A stretch of 39,096 nt of DNA from Saprospiraceae bacterium (lineage in GTDB: Bacteria > Bacteroidota > Bacteroidia > Chitinophagales > Saprospiraceae): the NCBI GenBank assembly GCA_013002995.1, contig JABDLO010000530.1:1-39096 (forward strand), given 5' to 3'. The translations under genes and the position numbers were made by a program. The notes under the pieces were generated by a model. It was not told where the DNA came from and did no database searches. It saw only the letters and a list, made by a program, of their open reading frames with translations. Position 1 is the stretch's first letter. The number at the start of each line of letters is the position of its first letter. Positions 18,952 to 27,791 of the stretch are shown here, piece after piece.

Positions 18952-19487
18952 TCTCTAATCAATCGTGATAGAAATTCTTTTGCCGCAACGTTTCTTGCTT
19001 CTCCTGCTCCTGAAACAACCTTAAATGGTTTACCATAGGCGTTCAAATAATGAAAGTAAATCTCGAATAAACGATCCTGGTCATCAGGGTTTTCCCGCAA
19101 TGGATCTGGTTGCCAAAAGATATCCGGCTTGCACAATAGATAGATAGATTTTTCTTGACTCAACCAATGTTCCATCATATAAGGAGGAATGGCACCATAT
19201 TTTTCTTCGTACCAGATGATAGTAGTTAATATATCGGTATCGAATACGATAGTTTCATCTGAATATTGATTCCATTCAATGATCTGCTGCCTGGCAATTC
19301 GGTCTAAATCCTCTTTTACATAAGGTCTGTCGAGTCCTGTAATATATATACGAGCATATTCAGGAATTAATATTAAGCCTAATTCAGAAGTAAGGAATTC
19401 TGAAAGGCTTGTTTTGCCGCAAGATTCGGGGCCGGTAACTATCCATCGCATATCTATTCCAATCACATTATTTGATGACAAGTTCAT
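18942..19487 (-). CDS. NadR-like P-loop kinase (ribosylnicotinamide-kinase-type ATPase)
   Basis: A 181-residue cytoplasmic protein with Walker A GPESCGKT (19-26), PEYARIY (the substrate/lid motif of NadR kinases), VFDTDILTT (the acidic metal-binding strand) and YLLCKPDIFWQPDPLREN. These are hallmarks of the COG3172 NadR kinase domain, which phosphorylates nicotinamide riboside. The adenylyltransferase domain of full NadR is absent. The start at 19487 has GAGGAAAG just upstream. An internal ATG at 19451, right before the family-typical RWIVTGPES, is a reasonable alternative. It lies upstream of the TPP-controlled receptor on the same strand but outside the riboswitch. A role on nicotinamide riboside or on another salvaged vitamin cannot be decided from sequence alone. 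Confidence 0.8.
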   Translation of the reverse strand: MNLSSNNVIGIDMRWIVTGPESCGKTSLSEFLTSELGLILIPEYARIYITGLDRPYVKEDLDRIARQQIIEWNQYSDETIVFDTDILTTIIWYEEKYGAIPPYMMEHWLSQEKSIYLLCKPDIFWQPDPLRENPDDQDRLFEIYFHYLNAYGKPFKVVSGAGEARNVAAKEFLSRLIRDWQ

Positions 19488-19550
19488 CTTTCCTCAATTA
19501 ATATTGTTATAAAGCATGGCGTCAGATTTAAAAAATGATTAATATTGGGC

Positions 19551-20135
19551 ATGCATGACATTGAACCATATTACGGTTGGCGGGAAAGATATGATCCATC
19601 TGAAGACGAAGATTCTCCTTTCTTCGGGCGGGAGCATAGTGAGTTCATGTTTACGGAAAAGATATACAATTATTACATCCACCCTCAGTGGGATTATTTC
19701 GGATCAGACACCTTGTATATGAAGCTGCTGTTTGCAGATTATGATGATAGGTATGCCATAATTGAACTCATAGGAGAATGGAACGACTGCCTACATAATG
19801 ATGTGATGTTTTTGAAAAGAAATGTTATCGACCCATTGATGAAAAAGGACATCAACAGATTTGTGATCATTATGGAAAATGTCCTAAATTTTCATGGAGA
19901 TGATGATTGTTATTATGAGGAATGGGCGGAAGATGTAAGTGACGAACGTGGCTGGGTGTGTTGTATCAATATGCACGAACATGTTAAGGTAGAAATGGAA
20001 TCTACAGGAATCCAGTATTATGTCAATCTCGGAGGTGTTTATGACCACATCGCCTGGAGAGGAAAAGAAGCACATCTTCTAATATACCAGCTGGAAAATG
20101 TGATGAACGCACAGGTCAAGCAACTCAGATATTAG
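19551..20135 (+). CDS. Conserved-looking acidic protein of unknown function, first gene of the era operon
   Basis: 194 residues if started at ATG 19551; a TTG two codons earlier is open but less likely. The protein is acidic and rich in Tyr and Trp (EPYYGWRERYDPSEDEDSPFF, IHPQWDYFGSDTLYMKLLF, EDVSDERGWVCC). No signal peptide, membrane segment or catalytic motif was recognised. A central stretch (YAIIELIGEWNDCLHNDVMFL) could form a helix-strand core. It ends 3 bases before era, so the two are almost certainly co-transcribed and perhaps translationally coupled, hinting at a link with ribosome assembly. It is not a family I can name. Confidence 0.7.
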   Translation: MHDIEPYYGWRERYDPSEDEDSPFFGREHSEFMFTEKIYNYYIHPQWDYFGSDTLYMKLLFADYDDRYAIIELIGEWNDCLHNDVMFLKRNVIDPLMKKDINRFVIIMENVLNFHGDDDCYYEEWAEDVSDERGWVCCINMHEHVKVEMESTGIQYYVNLGGVYDHIAWRGKEAHLLIYQLENVMNAQVKQLRY

Positions 20136-20138
20136 ATC

Positions 20139-21023
20139 ATGCATAAATCAGGATATGTTAACATAGTGGGGTATCCCAATGTAGGGAAGTCAACATTAAT
20201 GAATGCCCTCATGGGAGATCGATTGTCCATCATCACCAGCAAGCCTCAGACTACCCGACATCGCATATTGGGTATTCTCAACGAAGAAAATTATCAGATC
20301 ATCTTTTCCGACACACCAGGAGTCATTGATGATCCTTCTTATTCTATGCAGGAAGCTATGAACAGGATGGCATTCTCTGTATTTGAAGATGCAGACATTC
20401 TGATCTTACTCACTGATCCTTACGATAAATACAGTGGAGAGGAACGCATTTTTCATTACTTAAAAAAAAGAGATTTCCCAGTATTTCTTGTTATAAATAA
20501 AATGGACCTGGTCAGTGAAGAAAGAATGGAGTCTGTCCTAGAGCATTGGAATAACATCTTTAAAGCGGATAAGGTATTTACCATTTCAGCACAAGATAAA
20601 ATGGGCTTAGAGGATCTGATCAAAGCCATTACAGATCATTTACCTGAAGGCCCTGCATATTACCCTAAAGATCAGCTTTCTGACCGCAACTATAGATTTT
20701 TTGTGAGTGAAATTATTCGGGAGAAAATATTACAACAGTTTAAACAGGAAGTACCCTATAGTTGTGAGGTAGTAGTGGATGAGTATGATGAGAACGAAGA
20801 GAAAATCACTCGGATCCATGCCAGCATTTATGTTGATAGAAAATCTCAAAAATCAATTCTCATAGGTAAAGGCGGTTCAGCCATAAAGAAACTGGGGATC
20901 GCCTCACGGGAATCAATTGAAGCATTCATTGACAACAAAGTATTCCTCGAACTTCAAGTAAAAGTAAAGGATAATTGGAGGGATGATGATCGAATGTTGA
21001 AACATTTCGGTTACAAGCATTGA
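20139..21023 (+). CDS. era: GTPase Era
   Basis: A 294-residue ribosome-assembly GTPase that binds the 3' end of 16S rRNA in the 30S subunit. The G1 P-loop GYPNVGKSTL is at 11-20, the TTR switch I region (SKPQTTRHR) at ~34-42, G3 DTPG at 58-61 and G4 NKMD at 120-123. A C-terminal KH domain carries GKGG at 243-246 followed by IKKLGIASR. Length and domain order are those of the family. It follows the unknown 194-aa gene by 3 bases and precedes der by 34 bases. The ATG at 20139 starts just before the first beta strand, which is usual. Confidence 0.96.
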   Translation: MHKSGYVNIVGYPNVGKSTLMNALMGDRLSIITSKPQTTRHRILGILNEENYQIIFSDTPGVIDDPSYSMQEAMNRMAFSVFEDADILILLTDPYDKYSGEERIFHYLKKRDFPVFLVINKMDLVSEERMESVLEHWNNIFKADKVFTISAQDKMGLEDLIKAITDHLPEGPAYYPKDQLSDRNYRFFVSEIIREKILQQFKQEVPYSCEVVVDEYDENEEKITRIHASIYVDRKSQKSILIGKGGSAIKKLGIASRESIEAFIDNKVFLELQVKVKDNWRDDDRMLKHFGYKH

Positions 21024-21031
21024 TATAGCTG

Positions 21032-21039
21032 TATATTTG
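21032..21039 (+). promoter_or_regulatory. Candidate promoter -7 element before der
   Basis: TATATTTG in the 34-base era-der gap matches the TAnnTTTG consensus exactly and would give a very short leader (about 12-15 bases) before the der ATG at 21058. A convincing -33 TTG at the right distance is not visible in the era 3' end, so it may be a weak internal promoter or coincidence. Confidence 0.35.
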
Positions 21040-21057
21040 CCGCTGAAAATTAAAAGG

Positions 21058-22365
21058 ATGTCGCAAGTAGTAGCCATTGTAGGAAGACCAAATGTTGGAA
21101 AATCCACACTTTTTAACCGCATGATAGGTGAAAGGAAAGCCATTATAGATGATATCAGTGGAGTAACCCGTGACAGGATATATGGATTTACAGAGTGGAA
21201 TGGCAGGAAATTTACCTTGATCGATACCGGTGGATTTGTGAAGAGCAGTGACGATGTATTTGAGAAAGCCATCAGGACACAAGTCGAAATTGCGATTGAT
21301 GAAGCTCAGGCTATCATTTTTTGTACAGATGTAACTACCGGCATTACCGATCTTGATGAGGAAGTCGCCAGGATGTTGAGAAAAAGTGACAAGCCAGTAT
21401 TTCTTGCCGTCAATAAAGTTGATAATAACACCAGGCATCTCATTGCCAATGAGTTCTGGAGCCTGGGATTTGAAGATACTTTTTTCATATCTGCAATGAC
21501 AGGGTCAGGAAGTGGTGATTTACTTGATGCTATTACAGAAGTGTTACCGGAAGAAAATGAACTGGATGTAGATCCGGAGTTGCCAAGATTTGCGATTGTG
21601 GGTCAACCCAATGTCGGAAAATCTTCTCTTACCAATGCCCTCATGGGAGAGGAAAGAAATATTGTCACAAATATTCCGGGAACAACCCGTGATGCCATCT
21701 ATTCTAAGTATGATAAGTATGGCAAAGCGTTTTATCTGATTGATACTGCTGGAATCAGAAAAAAGTCAAGGGTACACGAAGACCTGGAATTTTATTCTGT
21801 CATAAGAGCAGTCAAAGCCATTGAAGAAGCAGACGTATGCTTTCTGATGATTGATGCAGTTGATGGGGTTGAAGCTCAGGATATGGCCATCTTCAGTCTT
21901 ATTTTGAAACGTAAAAAAGGTGTTGTCATCCTTGTCAATAAATGGGACCTTGTAACAAAAGAAACCAACACCGCACGGGATATTGAGAAAAAGATCAAAG
22001 ATAAGATTGCTCCTTTCAATGATGTACCCATCGTTTTTGTAAGTGTACTAGAAAAACAAAGGATCTTTAAAGCTATTGATATTGGAATGGAGGTTTGGGA
22101 AAACAGAAAACGCAAAATCAAAACCAGTAAACTCAATGATGTAATGCAAGAGGTAATAGAACGCAACCCACCCCCTGCACATAGAGGTAAGTTTATCAAA
22201 ATTAAATACGTGACTCAGCTTCCGGTTTATTATCCATCATTTGCATTCTTTTGTAATAATCCTAAGTATGTCAAAGCATCTTACAAGAACTATCTTGAAA
22301 ATCAAATGAGGAAACATTTTGATTTCACCGGAGTTCCAATCAATATATATTTCAGAGAGAAGTAG
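21058..22365 (+). CDS. der: Double-domain GTPase Der (EngA)
   Basis: A 435-residue GTPase needed for 50S ribosomal subunit maturation. It has two tandem G domains. The first has GRPNVGKST at 9-17 with DTGG and NKVD motifs. The second has GQPNVGKSS at 182-190 with DTAG and NKWD motifs. The C-terminal ~85 residues are a KH-like domain with the conserved NPPPAHRGKFIKIKY segment. The start is ATG 21058 with AAAAGG just upstream. A longer form from TTG 21037 is open, but it adds seven residues before the family-typical N-terminus and is rejected. Its stop is one base from the rfbC start, so the operon continues. Confidence 0.96.
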   Translation: MSQVVAIVGRPNVGKSTLFNRMIGERKAIIDDISGVTRDRIYGFTEWNGRKFTLIDTGGFVKSSDDVFEKAIRTQVEIAIDEAQAIIFCTDVTTGITDLDEEVARMLRKSDKPVFLAVNKVDNNTRHLIANEFWSLGFEDTFFISAMTGSGSGDLLDAITEVLPEENELDVDPELPRFAIVGQPNVGKSSLTNALMGEERNIVTNIPGTTRDAIYSKYDKYGKAFYLIDTAGIRKKSRVHEDLEFYSVIRAVKAIEEADVCFLMIDAVDGVEAQDMAIFSLILKRKKGVVILVNKWDLVTKETNTARDIEKKIKDKIAPFNDVPIVFVSVLEKQRIFKAIDIGMEVWENRKRKIKTSKLNDVMQEVIERNPPPAHRGKFIKIKYVTQLPVYYPSFAFFCNNPKYVKASYKNYLENQMRKHFDFTGVPINIYFREK

Positions 22366-22366
22366 A

Positions 22367-22906
22367 ATGGAAGTTATCAATACACATTTTGAAGGATTGA
22401 AGGTCATTATCCCCAAGATCTGGGAAGATGACCGGGGTTGCTTTTATGAAAGCTATAATGAAAAAAAATATAGTGATCTCGGAATTGATATCGATTTTGT
22501 TCAGGATAATGAAGCGTATTCAACTTACGGTGTCATACGTGGACTTCATTATCAAAAATCCCCTTTTGCTCAAGCCAAATTGGTAAGGGTAGTTCAAGGA
22601 GAAGTACTTGATATTGTAGTGGATATCCGTGAAGGGTCATCAACATATGGCCTGTATTTTTCATTGATTTTGAATGACATTACCAAAAAACAACTTCTTA
22701 TACCGGAGGGATTTGCTCATGGATATGCTGTTCTTTCTGAGACAGCCACATTTGCATATAAATGCAACAATTATTATGCCCCTGATTATGAAGGAGGTAT
22801 AAATCTCAATGACCCCAACCTTGAAATTGATTGGTTAATCCCCGAAAAAGATCGCATCATTTCACCAAAGGATCAGGCTTTACCATTCTTGGATCAAAAC
22901 AACTAG
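22367..22906 (+). CDS. rfbC: dTDP-4-dehydrorhamnose 3,5-epimerase
   Basis: A 179-residue cupin-fold enzyme that epimerises dTDP-4-keto-6-deoxyglucose at C3 and C5, the third step of dTDP-L-rhamnose synthesis. The catalytic His (RGLHYQ, H61), the following active-site Lys (K71) and the conserved Tyr (FAYKCNNYYAP, Y131) are present, as is the IPEGFAHGY segment. The length is normal. ATG 22367 lies one base after the der stop. The reading frame is open farther upstream inside der, but those residues do not belong to the family. rfbD follows by two bases. rfbA and rfbB are not in this window. Confidence 0.93.
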   Translation: MEVINTHFEGLKVIIPKIWEDDRGCFYESYNEKKYSDLGIDIDFVQDNEAYSTYGVIRGLHYQKSPFAQAKLVRVVQGEVLDIVVDIREGSSTYGLYFSLILNDITKKQLLIPEGFAHGYAVLSETATFAYKCNNYYAPDYEGGINLNDPNLEIDWLIPEKDRIISPKDQALPFLDQNN

Positions 22907-22908
22907 TC

Positions 22909-23784
22909 GTGAATATAAAAGTTCTGATAACTGGTGCAAATGGACAACTAGGTCGAAGCATAAAAAAGATCATAGAAGATTTTTCGGATTTACAATTCAT
23001 GTTTTTAACTTCTGAGCAATGTGACATTACCGATGGTGATAAATTCAGAAAGATTATTGAAGACTACAATCCAGACTATCTGATCAATGCTGCAGCTTAC
23101 ACAGCTGTAGATCAGGCAGAATCAAATGAAGAAGATGCTATGGCGGTCAATGCTTATGCCCTTCAAAATATCGGGCGGGCAATGGCAGGAAAGAAATGCA
23201 TCCACATCAGTTCTGATTATGTATATCATCTGGATAAGGATGTACCTTACACCGAAGACATGCCATTAAATGCCCAAGGGGTATATGCAAGGAGTAAAGC
23301 CATAGGTGAATCTATCCTTCAGAGAACTTCGTGTGATTCTATCATCATCAGAACCGGATGGTTGTATTCTGAGTTTGGGAACAATTTCTTAAAAACCATG
23401 CTGCACTTATCTGAAACCAGAAATGAAATCAATGTTGTGGACGACCAGTGGGGATGTCCGACCTATGCTACGGATCTTGCTTATGTTATTCTGCACATCA
23501 TCCATGAGGATTCTAAAAATAAGGTTTCATTGAAGTCATGGAATAAGGTCTACAATTATTCTAATATTGGAGTAACCAATTGGTATGAATATGCATGTAC
23601 CATAATTAAGATGGCAGGTAAGTCTTTATTAATCAATCCCATTCCTTCTGTTTTGTATCCTATGCCAGCGACTCGACCACCTTGGGGAGTACTAGATACA
23701 ACTAAGATAAAATCTGAGTTTAGCATAGAAATTCCTGCATGGAAAGTCAGCCTGGAGAAATGTATAGACATTTTGATCAACTAA
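22909..23784 (+). CDS. rfbD: dTDP-4-dehydrorhamnose reductase
   Basis: A 291-residue NADPH-dependent SDR-type enzyme that makes dTDP-L-rhamnose, the sugar donor for surface glycans. The GANGQLG dinucleotide-binding loop is at 9-15, NAAAYTAVDQAE (the family signature) follows, and the catalytic pair is Y126 and K130 in YARSK. The C-terminal substrate-binding part holds ATRPPWGVLDTTK. I take GTG 22909 as the start because the Rossmann strand begins right there (NIKVLITGANGQLG). A longer version beginning inside rfbC is open but adds a non-homologous leader. It is the last gene of the tight run from 19551. Confidence 0.93.
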   Translation: MNIKVLITGANGQLGRSIKKIIEDFSDLQFMFLTSEQCDITDGDKFRKIIEDYNPDYLINAAAYTAVDQAESNEEDAMAVNAYALQNIGRAMAGKKCIHISSDYVYHLDKDVPYTEDMPLNAQGVYARSKAIGESILQRTSCDSIIIRTGWLYSEFGNNFLKTMLHLSETRNEINVVDDQWGCPTYATDLAYVILHIIHEDSKNKVSLKSWNKVYNYSNIGVTNWYEYACTIIKMAGKSLLINPIPSVLYPMPATRPPWGVLDTTKIKSEFSIEIPAWKVSLEKCIDILIN

Positions 23785-23843
23785 TTACCAGATTTTATCG
23801 TTGTAAATCTGTACCTTTTGAATGATTTAATGAAGGTGACCTT

Positions 23844-26558
23844 ATGATCTCCCTCTATAGAAAAATATTATTGATTATTGTTATCCTTAGTGGTGCTTCA
23901 CTTGTGCACGCAACTCATAACCGTGCAGGAGAAATCACCTATGAGCAGATCGGTGAGCTCACCATTAGGATGAAAATAACCACTTATACAAAATCAAGCT
24001 CTACCGCCGCGGATAGAGATAGTCTTGAGGTATTCTGGGGAGATGGGACGAGTGAGTTTGTACTTCGGTCCAACGGAAATGGTGATCCATTACCTAATGA
24101 TGTTAAAGTCAATTTTTACATTGCAGAGCATACTTATCCCGGAAGGGCACAATACACCATTTACTTTACTGACCCTAACAGGGTTTCGAGTATTTTAAAT
24201 GTCAATCCACCTAATTCAATTGATATCCCATTCTTCCTCAGTACTACTTTTACACTGCTGGATCCTCAATTTCAGGGATTCAACAATAGTGCTGTTTTGT
24301 TGCAGCCACCTCTTGACTTTGCCTGTATAGGAAGAGATTTTATTCACAACCCCAATGCTTTTGATGCTGATGGAGATAGCCTTACCTACGAGTTAATAGA
24401 ACCACTCCAGGGGCCAGATGATGTGGTGCCTAATTATATTTATCCAAATAATATTGGTCCCGGTGATGATAATATGATTGAGCTTGATCCATTGACAGGG
24501 ACATTTATCTGGAGGACACCTCAGATCCAGGGAGAATATAATATTGCATTCAGGATAAATGAATATCGTCAAGGTGTATTAATCAATAGTCTGATCAGGG
24601 ATATGCAGATCCTTGTGAGAGCATGTGAGAATTTACCTCCGGAAGTTGAAGCCATTGATGAAATATGTATTGTAGCTGGAGAAAGACTGGAGATCCCTAT
24701 TGAGGTAACAGATCCTGATTCTGATCAGCAGGTATTGGTTGAAGCCACTGGTGGACCGTTAACATTTACAAATGGTGCCAGACTCAGTGTAGAACCTCAG
24801 TACCAGGATGTTCCTATTGATATTTCATTAATCTGGGATACAGAGTGTGAACACATCTCAGATCAGTTTTACCAGGTTGTCATCAGAGCAGTGGATAATT
24901 ATTTCGGTGATTCAACTGGACTTGCAACATTAAAAACCATAAGAATAAAAGTAGTGGGCCCTGCACCTGAAAACCTTAGTGGTGTTTCAGACGGAGGAAA
25001 ACTCAGGATTGAATGGGACCTTCCTTATATATGTGAAGATGCTCCGGATGAATACTTCCAGGGATTTTCGGTGTGGAGAAAAATAGAATCTAAGGATATC
25101 CTTCCAGATACCTGCAGCCCTGGGCTTGAAGGTCGTGGATACGAGAAAATCGTATTTATAACGACTGAAAATGACGGCAACAAATACTTTTATGAAGATG
25201 CTGATGTTCAAGATGGAAACATATATTGTTACAGGGTATTGGCAGAATTTGCGAGATTAACCACAACTAATAATCCTTTTAACAGGGTTGAATCGCTACC
25301 ATCTAATGAGATCTGCCTGATTTTGAAAAGAGATCTTCCTTTTATTACAGAAGCAACCATCATCAGTACTTCGACAGTTGAAGGATCTGCAAGAGTAAGT
25401 TGGACAAAGCCTTATGCTGTTGACCTTGATACCCTACTCAACCCAGGACCATATACTTACCAAGTACAACGCAGGATTAATCAGGAGCCATTTATTGATA
25501 TTCCAGGGGCTTCCTTTACAAGTCAATACTTCAACCAGAATGTTGATACATCCTATTTTGATTTTGATTTAAATACGCAGAGTACAGCCATCGACTATCG
25601 CATTGCATTTTTCACTGGATCCTCAGATAACGATCCATTTGGATTTTCTAATCCTGCCTCTACCATATTTCTTACGGCGATTCCAAGTGATAGAAAGGCC
25701 ATACTTTCGTGGGCGGAAGAAACTCCCTGGAGCAATTATTCTTATGAGGTATTCAGACGCAATTTTGCAGCTCAGATGTTTGAGTCAATAGGAATAACAA
25801 GTGAACCTTCCTACACTGATGAAGATCTGGAGAATGGTGAAGAGTATTGTTACCTGGTGACGTCAGAAGGAAAATACGGCATTTCTGGAATCATAGATCC
25901 CATCTTTAATAACTCACAGATTGCATGTACCGTACCATTTGACAGTGTACCTCCATGTCCCCCTGTAAATACAGTAACCAATAAGTGTGAAGAAGCAAGG
26001 GACGATCCGGATAATCCGATAAATGGGAATACCATAAGCTGGAACCTACCTCAAGATTGCGAAGAAGAATTATCATCATACAATATCTATTACAGGTTTG
26101 CGATGGGTGATGAATATACACTGATCGAAAATGTATCTGCGAGTCAGATCAATGAATTCTTCCATGAATTAGCAGGATCGATATCAGGTTGTTATGTAGT
26201 TACAGCATTGGACACCTTAAACAATGAATCAACTTTCAGTAATGAAATATGTGTGGAGAATTGTCCAGGTTACATCCTCCCCAACACTTTTACACCCAAT
26301 GATGATGACGCCAATGACTTATTTACTCCAAGGGTCAATAGATTTATCGATGAAATAGAGCTAGAGGTCTTTAATCAATGGGGAAATAAAGTATTTGAAA
26401 CGAGTGATCCGCAGATCAATTGGGATGGAAAAAATATGTCAGGGAAAGATCTGGCTGAAGGGGTATATTATTATACATGCAGAGTATTTGAATTAACAAC
26501 AGATGGTACTTTCAGGACCATTGATGTCTTGAAAGGGCACATTAACCTAATAAGATAA
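23844..26558 (+). CDS. Secreted FN3-containing surface protein with T9SS type B domain
   Basis: A 904-residue exported protein. The signal peptide (about 1-23) ends before THNRAGEITYEQIG, the start of an N-terminal domain that recurs at the front of Bacteroidota gliding-associated surface proteins. Residues ~165-260 hold a cadherin-like segment (NAFDADGDSLTYEL, DPLTGTFIWRTP). The middle (about 375-800) has fibronectin-III-like units (LRIEWDLPY, ARVSWTKPY, KAILSWAEETPW, NTISWNLPQ). The last ~95 residues are a type B sorting domain (LPNTFTPNDDDANDLF, VFNQWGNKVFE, NWDGKNMSGKDLAEGVYYY). AAGGTG precedes the ATG at a good distance. ribE follows after 5 bases, an odd partner that suggests simple read-through. 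The ligand is unknown. Confidence 0.83.
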   Translation: MISLYRKILLIIVILSGASLVHATHNRAGEITYEQIGELTIRMKITTYTKSSSTAADRDSLEVFWGDGTSEFVLRSNGNGDPLPNDVKVNFYIAEHTYPGRAQYTIYFTDPNRVSSILNVNPPNSIDIPFFLSTTFTLLDPQFQGFNNSAVLLQPPLDFACIGRDFIHNPNAFDADGDSLTYELIEPLQGPDDVVPNYIYPNNIGPGDDNMIELDPLTGTFIWRTPQIQGEYNIAFRINEYRQGVLINSLIRDMQILVRACENLPPEVEAIDEICIVAGERLEIPIEVTDPDSDQQVLVEATGGPLTFTNGARLSVEPQYQDVPIDISLIWDTECEHISDQFYQVVIRAVDNYFGDSTGLATLKTIRIKVVGPAPENLSGVSDGGKLRIEWDLPYICEDAPDEYFQGFSVWRKIESKDILPDTCSPGLEGRGYEKIVFITTENDGNKYFYEDADVQDGNIYCYRVLAEFARLTTTNNPFNRVESLPSNEICLILKRDLPFITEATIISTSTVEGSARVSWTKPYAVDLDTLLNPGPYTYQVQRRINQEPFIDIPGASFTSQYFNQNVDTSYFDFDLNTQSTAIDYRIAFFTGSSDNDPFGFSNPASTIFLTAIPSDRKAILSWAEETPWSNYSYEVFRRNFAAQMFESIGITSEPSYTDEDLENGEEYCYLVTSEGKYGISGIIDPIFNNSQIACTVPFDSVPPCPPVNTVTNKCEEARDDPDNPINGNTISWNLPQDCEEELSSYNIYYRFAMGDEYTLIENVSASQINEFFHELAGSISGCYVVTALDTLNNESTFSNEICVENCPGYILPNTFTPNDDDANDLFTPRVNRFIDEIELEVFNQWGNKVFETSDPQINWDGKNMSGKDLAEGVYYYTCRVFELTTDGTFRTIDVLKGHINLIR

Positions 26559-26563
26559 AAGAA

Positions 26564-27178
26564 ATGTTTGCAGGAATTATCGAAGCCACAGGGAAGATTA
26601 AGAAATTATCGCGGGAAGGAAGCAATTTAAATCTTACCATTCATTCACATTTAGCTCCGGAGTTACATATTGATCAGAGTATTGCACATAATGGGGTATG
26701 CCTTACAGTGGTTGAACTTACAGAAGAGGATTACACAGTCACCGCAGTGCAAGAGACCCTTGATAAAAGTAATCTGAATGCACTTCAGGAAGGAAGCCTT
26801 GTAAACCTGGAAAGATGCATTAAACCGGATAGCCGCATAGATGGCCACTATGTCCAAGGGCATGTTGACTCTGTAGGAAAATGTCTGGATGTGGAAGAAT
26901 TAGATGGAAGTTGGTACTATACTTTCTCATTTCCTGAAAAGTATGCCCACTTGATAGTTGACAAAGGCTCAATAGCCATCAATGGGGTAAGCCTTACTGT
27001 TATCGATCCTACCATCAATTCATTCAAGGTGACCATCATACCTTATACCTATGAAAACACCAATTTCCAGGAAATTGAGTTCGGGGATGAAATCAATCTT
27101 GAATTTGATATTCTAGGTAAGTACGTGGCAAGAAGCATGGAGGTGTTTAATTCAGCGAAGGTTGGTGCTTTAGCCTAA
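26564..27178 (+). CDS. ribE: Riboflavin synthase alpha subunit
   Basis: A 204-residue enzyme that dismutates two 6,7-dimethyl-8-ribityllumazine molecules to riboflavin. It consists of two lumazine-binding barrel repeats: MFAGIIEATGKI at the N-terminus, NGVCLTV at 43-49, GHVDSVG at the start of repeat two, then INGVSLTVID. The length is typical of the family. It sits 5 bases after the adhesin-like gene and 13 bases before the PaaY-like gene, all on the plus strand. No FMN riboswitch is seen in front of this gene or its operon. Confidence 0.95.
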   Translation: MFAGIIEATGKIKKLSREGSNLNLTIHSHLAPELHIDQSIAHNGVCLTVVELTEEDYTVTAVQETLDKSNLNALQEGSLVNLERCIKPDSRIDGHYVQGHVDSVGKCLDVEELDGSWYYTFSFPEKYAHLIVDKGSIAINGVSLTVIDPTINSFKVTIIPYTYENTNFQEIEFGDEINLEFDILGKYVARSMEVFNSAKVGALA

Positions 27179-27191
27179 TAAAAATTGTTCT

Positions 27192-27791
27192 ATGATTTAT
27201 TCTTTCAAAGGATTTACACCAGTAGTTCATCCTAGTTCATTTGTACATCCTCAAGCTTCGGTGACAGGCAATGTTATCATAGGAAGAGATGTCTACATCG
27301 GACCGGGAGCTGCAATAAGAGGTGACTGGGGAGGAATCGTCATCAAAGATGGATGTAATGTCCAGGAGAATTGCACCATCCACATGTTTCCAGGTGCAAC
27401 AGTAGTTCTGGAAGAAGGAGCTCATATCGGACATGGTGCAATCATTCATGGAGCCCACATCGGTAGTAATTCCATGATAGGAATGAATGCTGTCATCATG
27501 GATGACGTAGAGATTGGAGCTGAGTCCATCGTTGGGGCATTATCGTTTATTAAAACAAGTATGCATATTCCGCCTCGAAGTCTTGTAGTTGGTAATCCCG
27601 GCAAGGTGGTCAAGCAGGTAAGTGATGAAATGATCGCCTGGAAAACAAAAGGAACACAGCTATATAAATCACTTCCTAAAGATTGTCACAATCACCTTAA
27701 AGCCACTGAAGCGTTGCATGAAGTTCCTCATGATAGGCCAAAACAAGAAATCCTATTTGAAACGTGGAATAAAATTAAATCTGAGCCTTAA
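27192..27791 (+). CDS. paaY: PaaY-like left-handed beta-helix (gamma-carbonic-anhydrase-type) protein
   Basis: A 199-residue trimeric hexapeptide-repeat protein. Isoleucine-rich turns (VTGNVIIGRDVYIGPG, AHIGHGAIIHGAHIGSNSMIG) form the helix. H64, H81 and H86 are placed as the three zinc ligands of the gamma-carbonic anhydrase/PaaY/CaiE group. N-terminal (GFTPVVHPSSFVHP) and C-terminal (GNPGKVVKQVSDEMIAWK) segments match PaaY, a thioesterase-like hydrolase of phenylacetate catabolism. No other paa gene is nearby, so the in vivo substrate is open. The stop overlaps the 3' end of the convergent receptor gene by 4 bases. Confidence 0.8.
   Translation: MIYSFKGFTPVVHPSSFVHPQASVTGNVIIGRDVYIGPGAAIRGDWGGIVIKDGCNVQENCTIHMFPGATVVLEEGAHIGHGAIIHGAHIGSNSMIGMNAVIMDDVEIGAESIVGALSFIKTSMHIPPRSLVVGNPGKVVKQVSDEMIAWKTKGTQLYKSLPKDCHNHLKATEALHEVPHDRPKQEILFETWNKIKSEP

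Noticed and set aside
20913-21438. Two minus-strand open frames across the era-der junction
   Set aside because: They are antisense to conserved GTPase motifs and have no recognisable features.
22831-22908. Longer rfbD starting inside rfbC, with similar upstream extensions of der (21037) and rfbC (22319)
   Set aside because: The added residues are not family-like and overlap the preceding gene or lack a good start; the chosen starts place the conserved first strand at the N-terminus.
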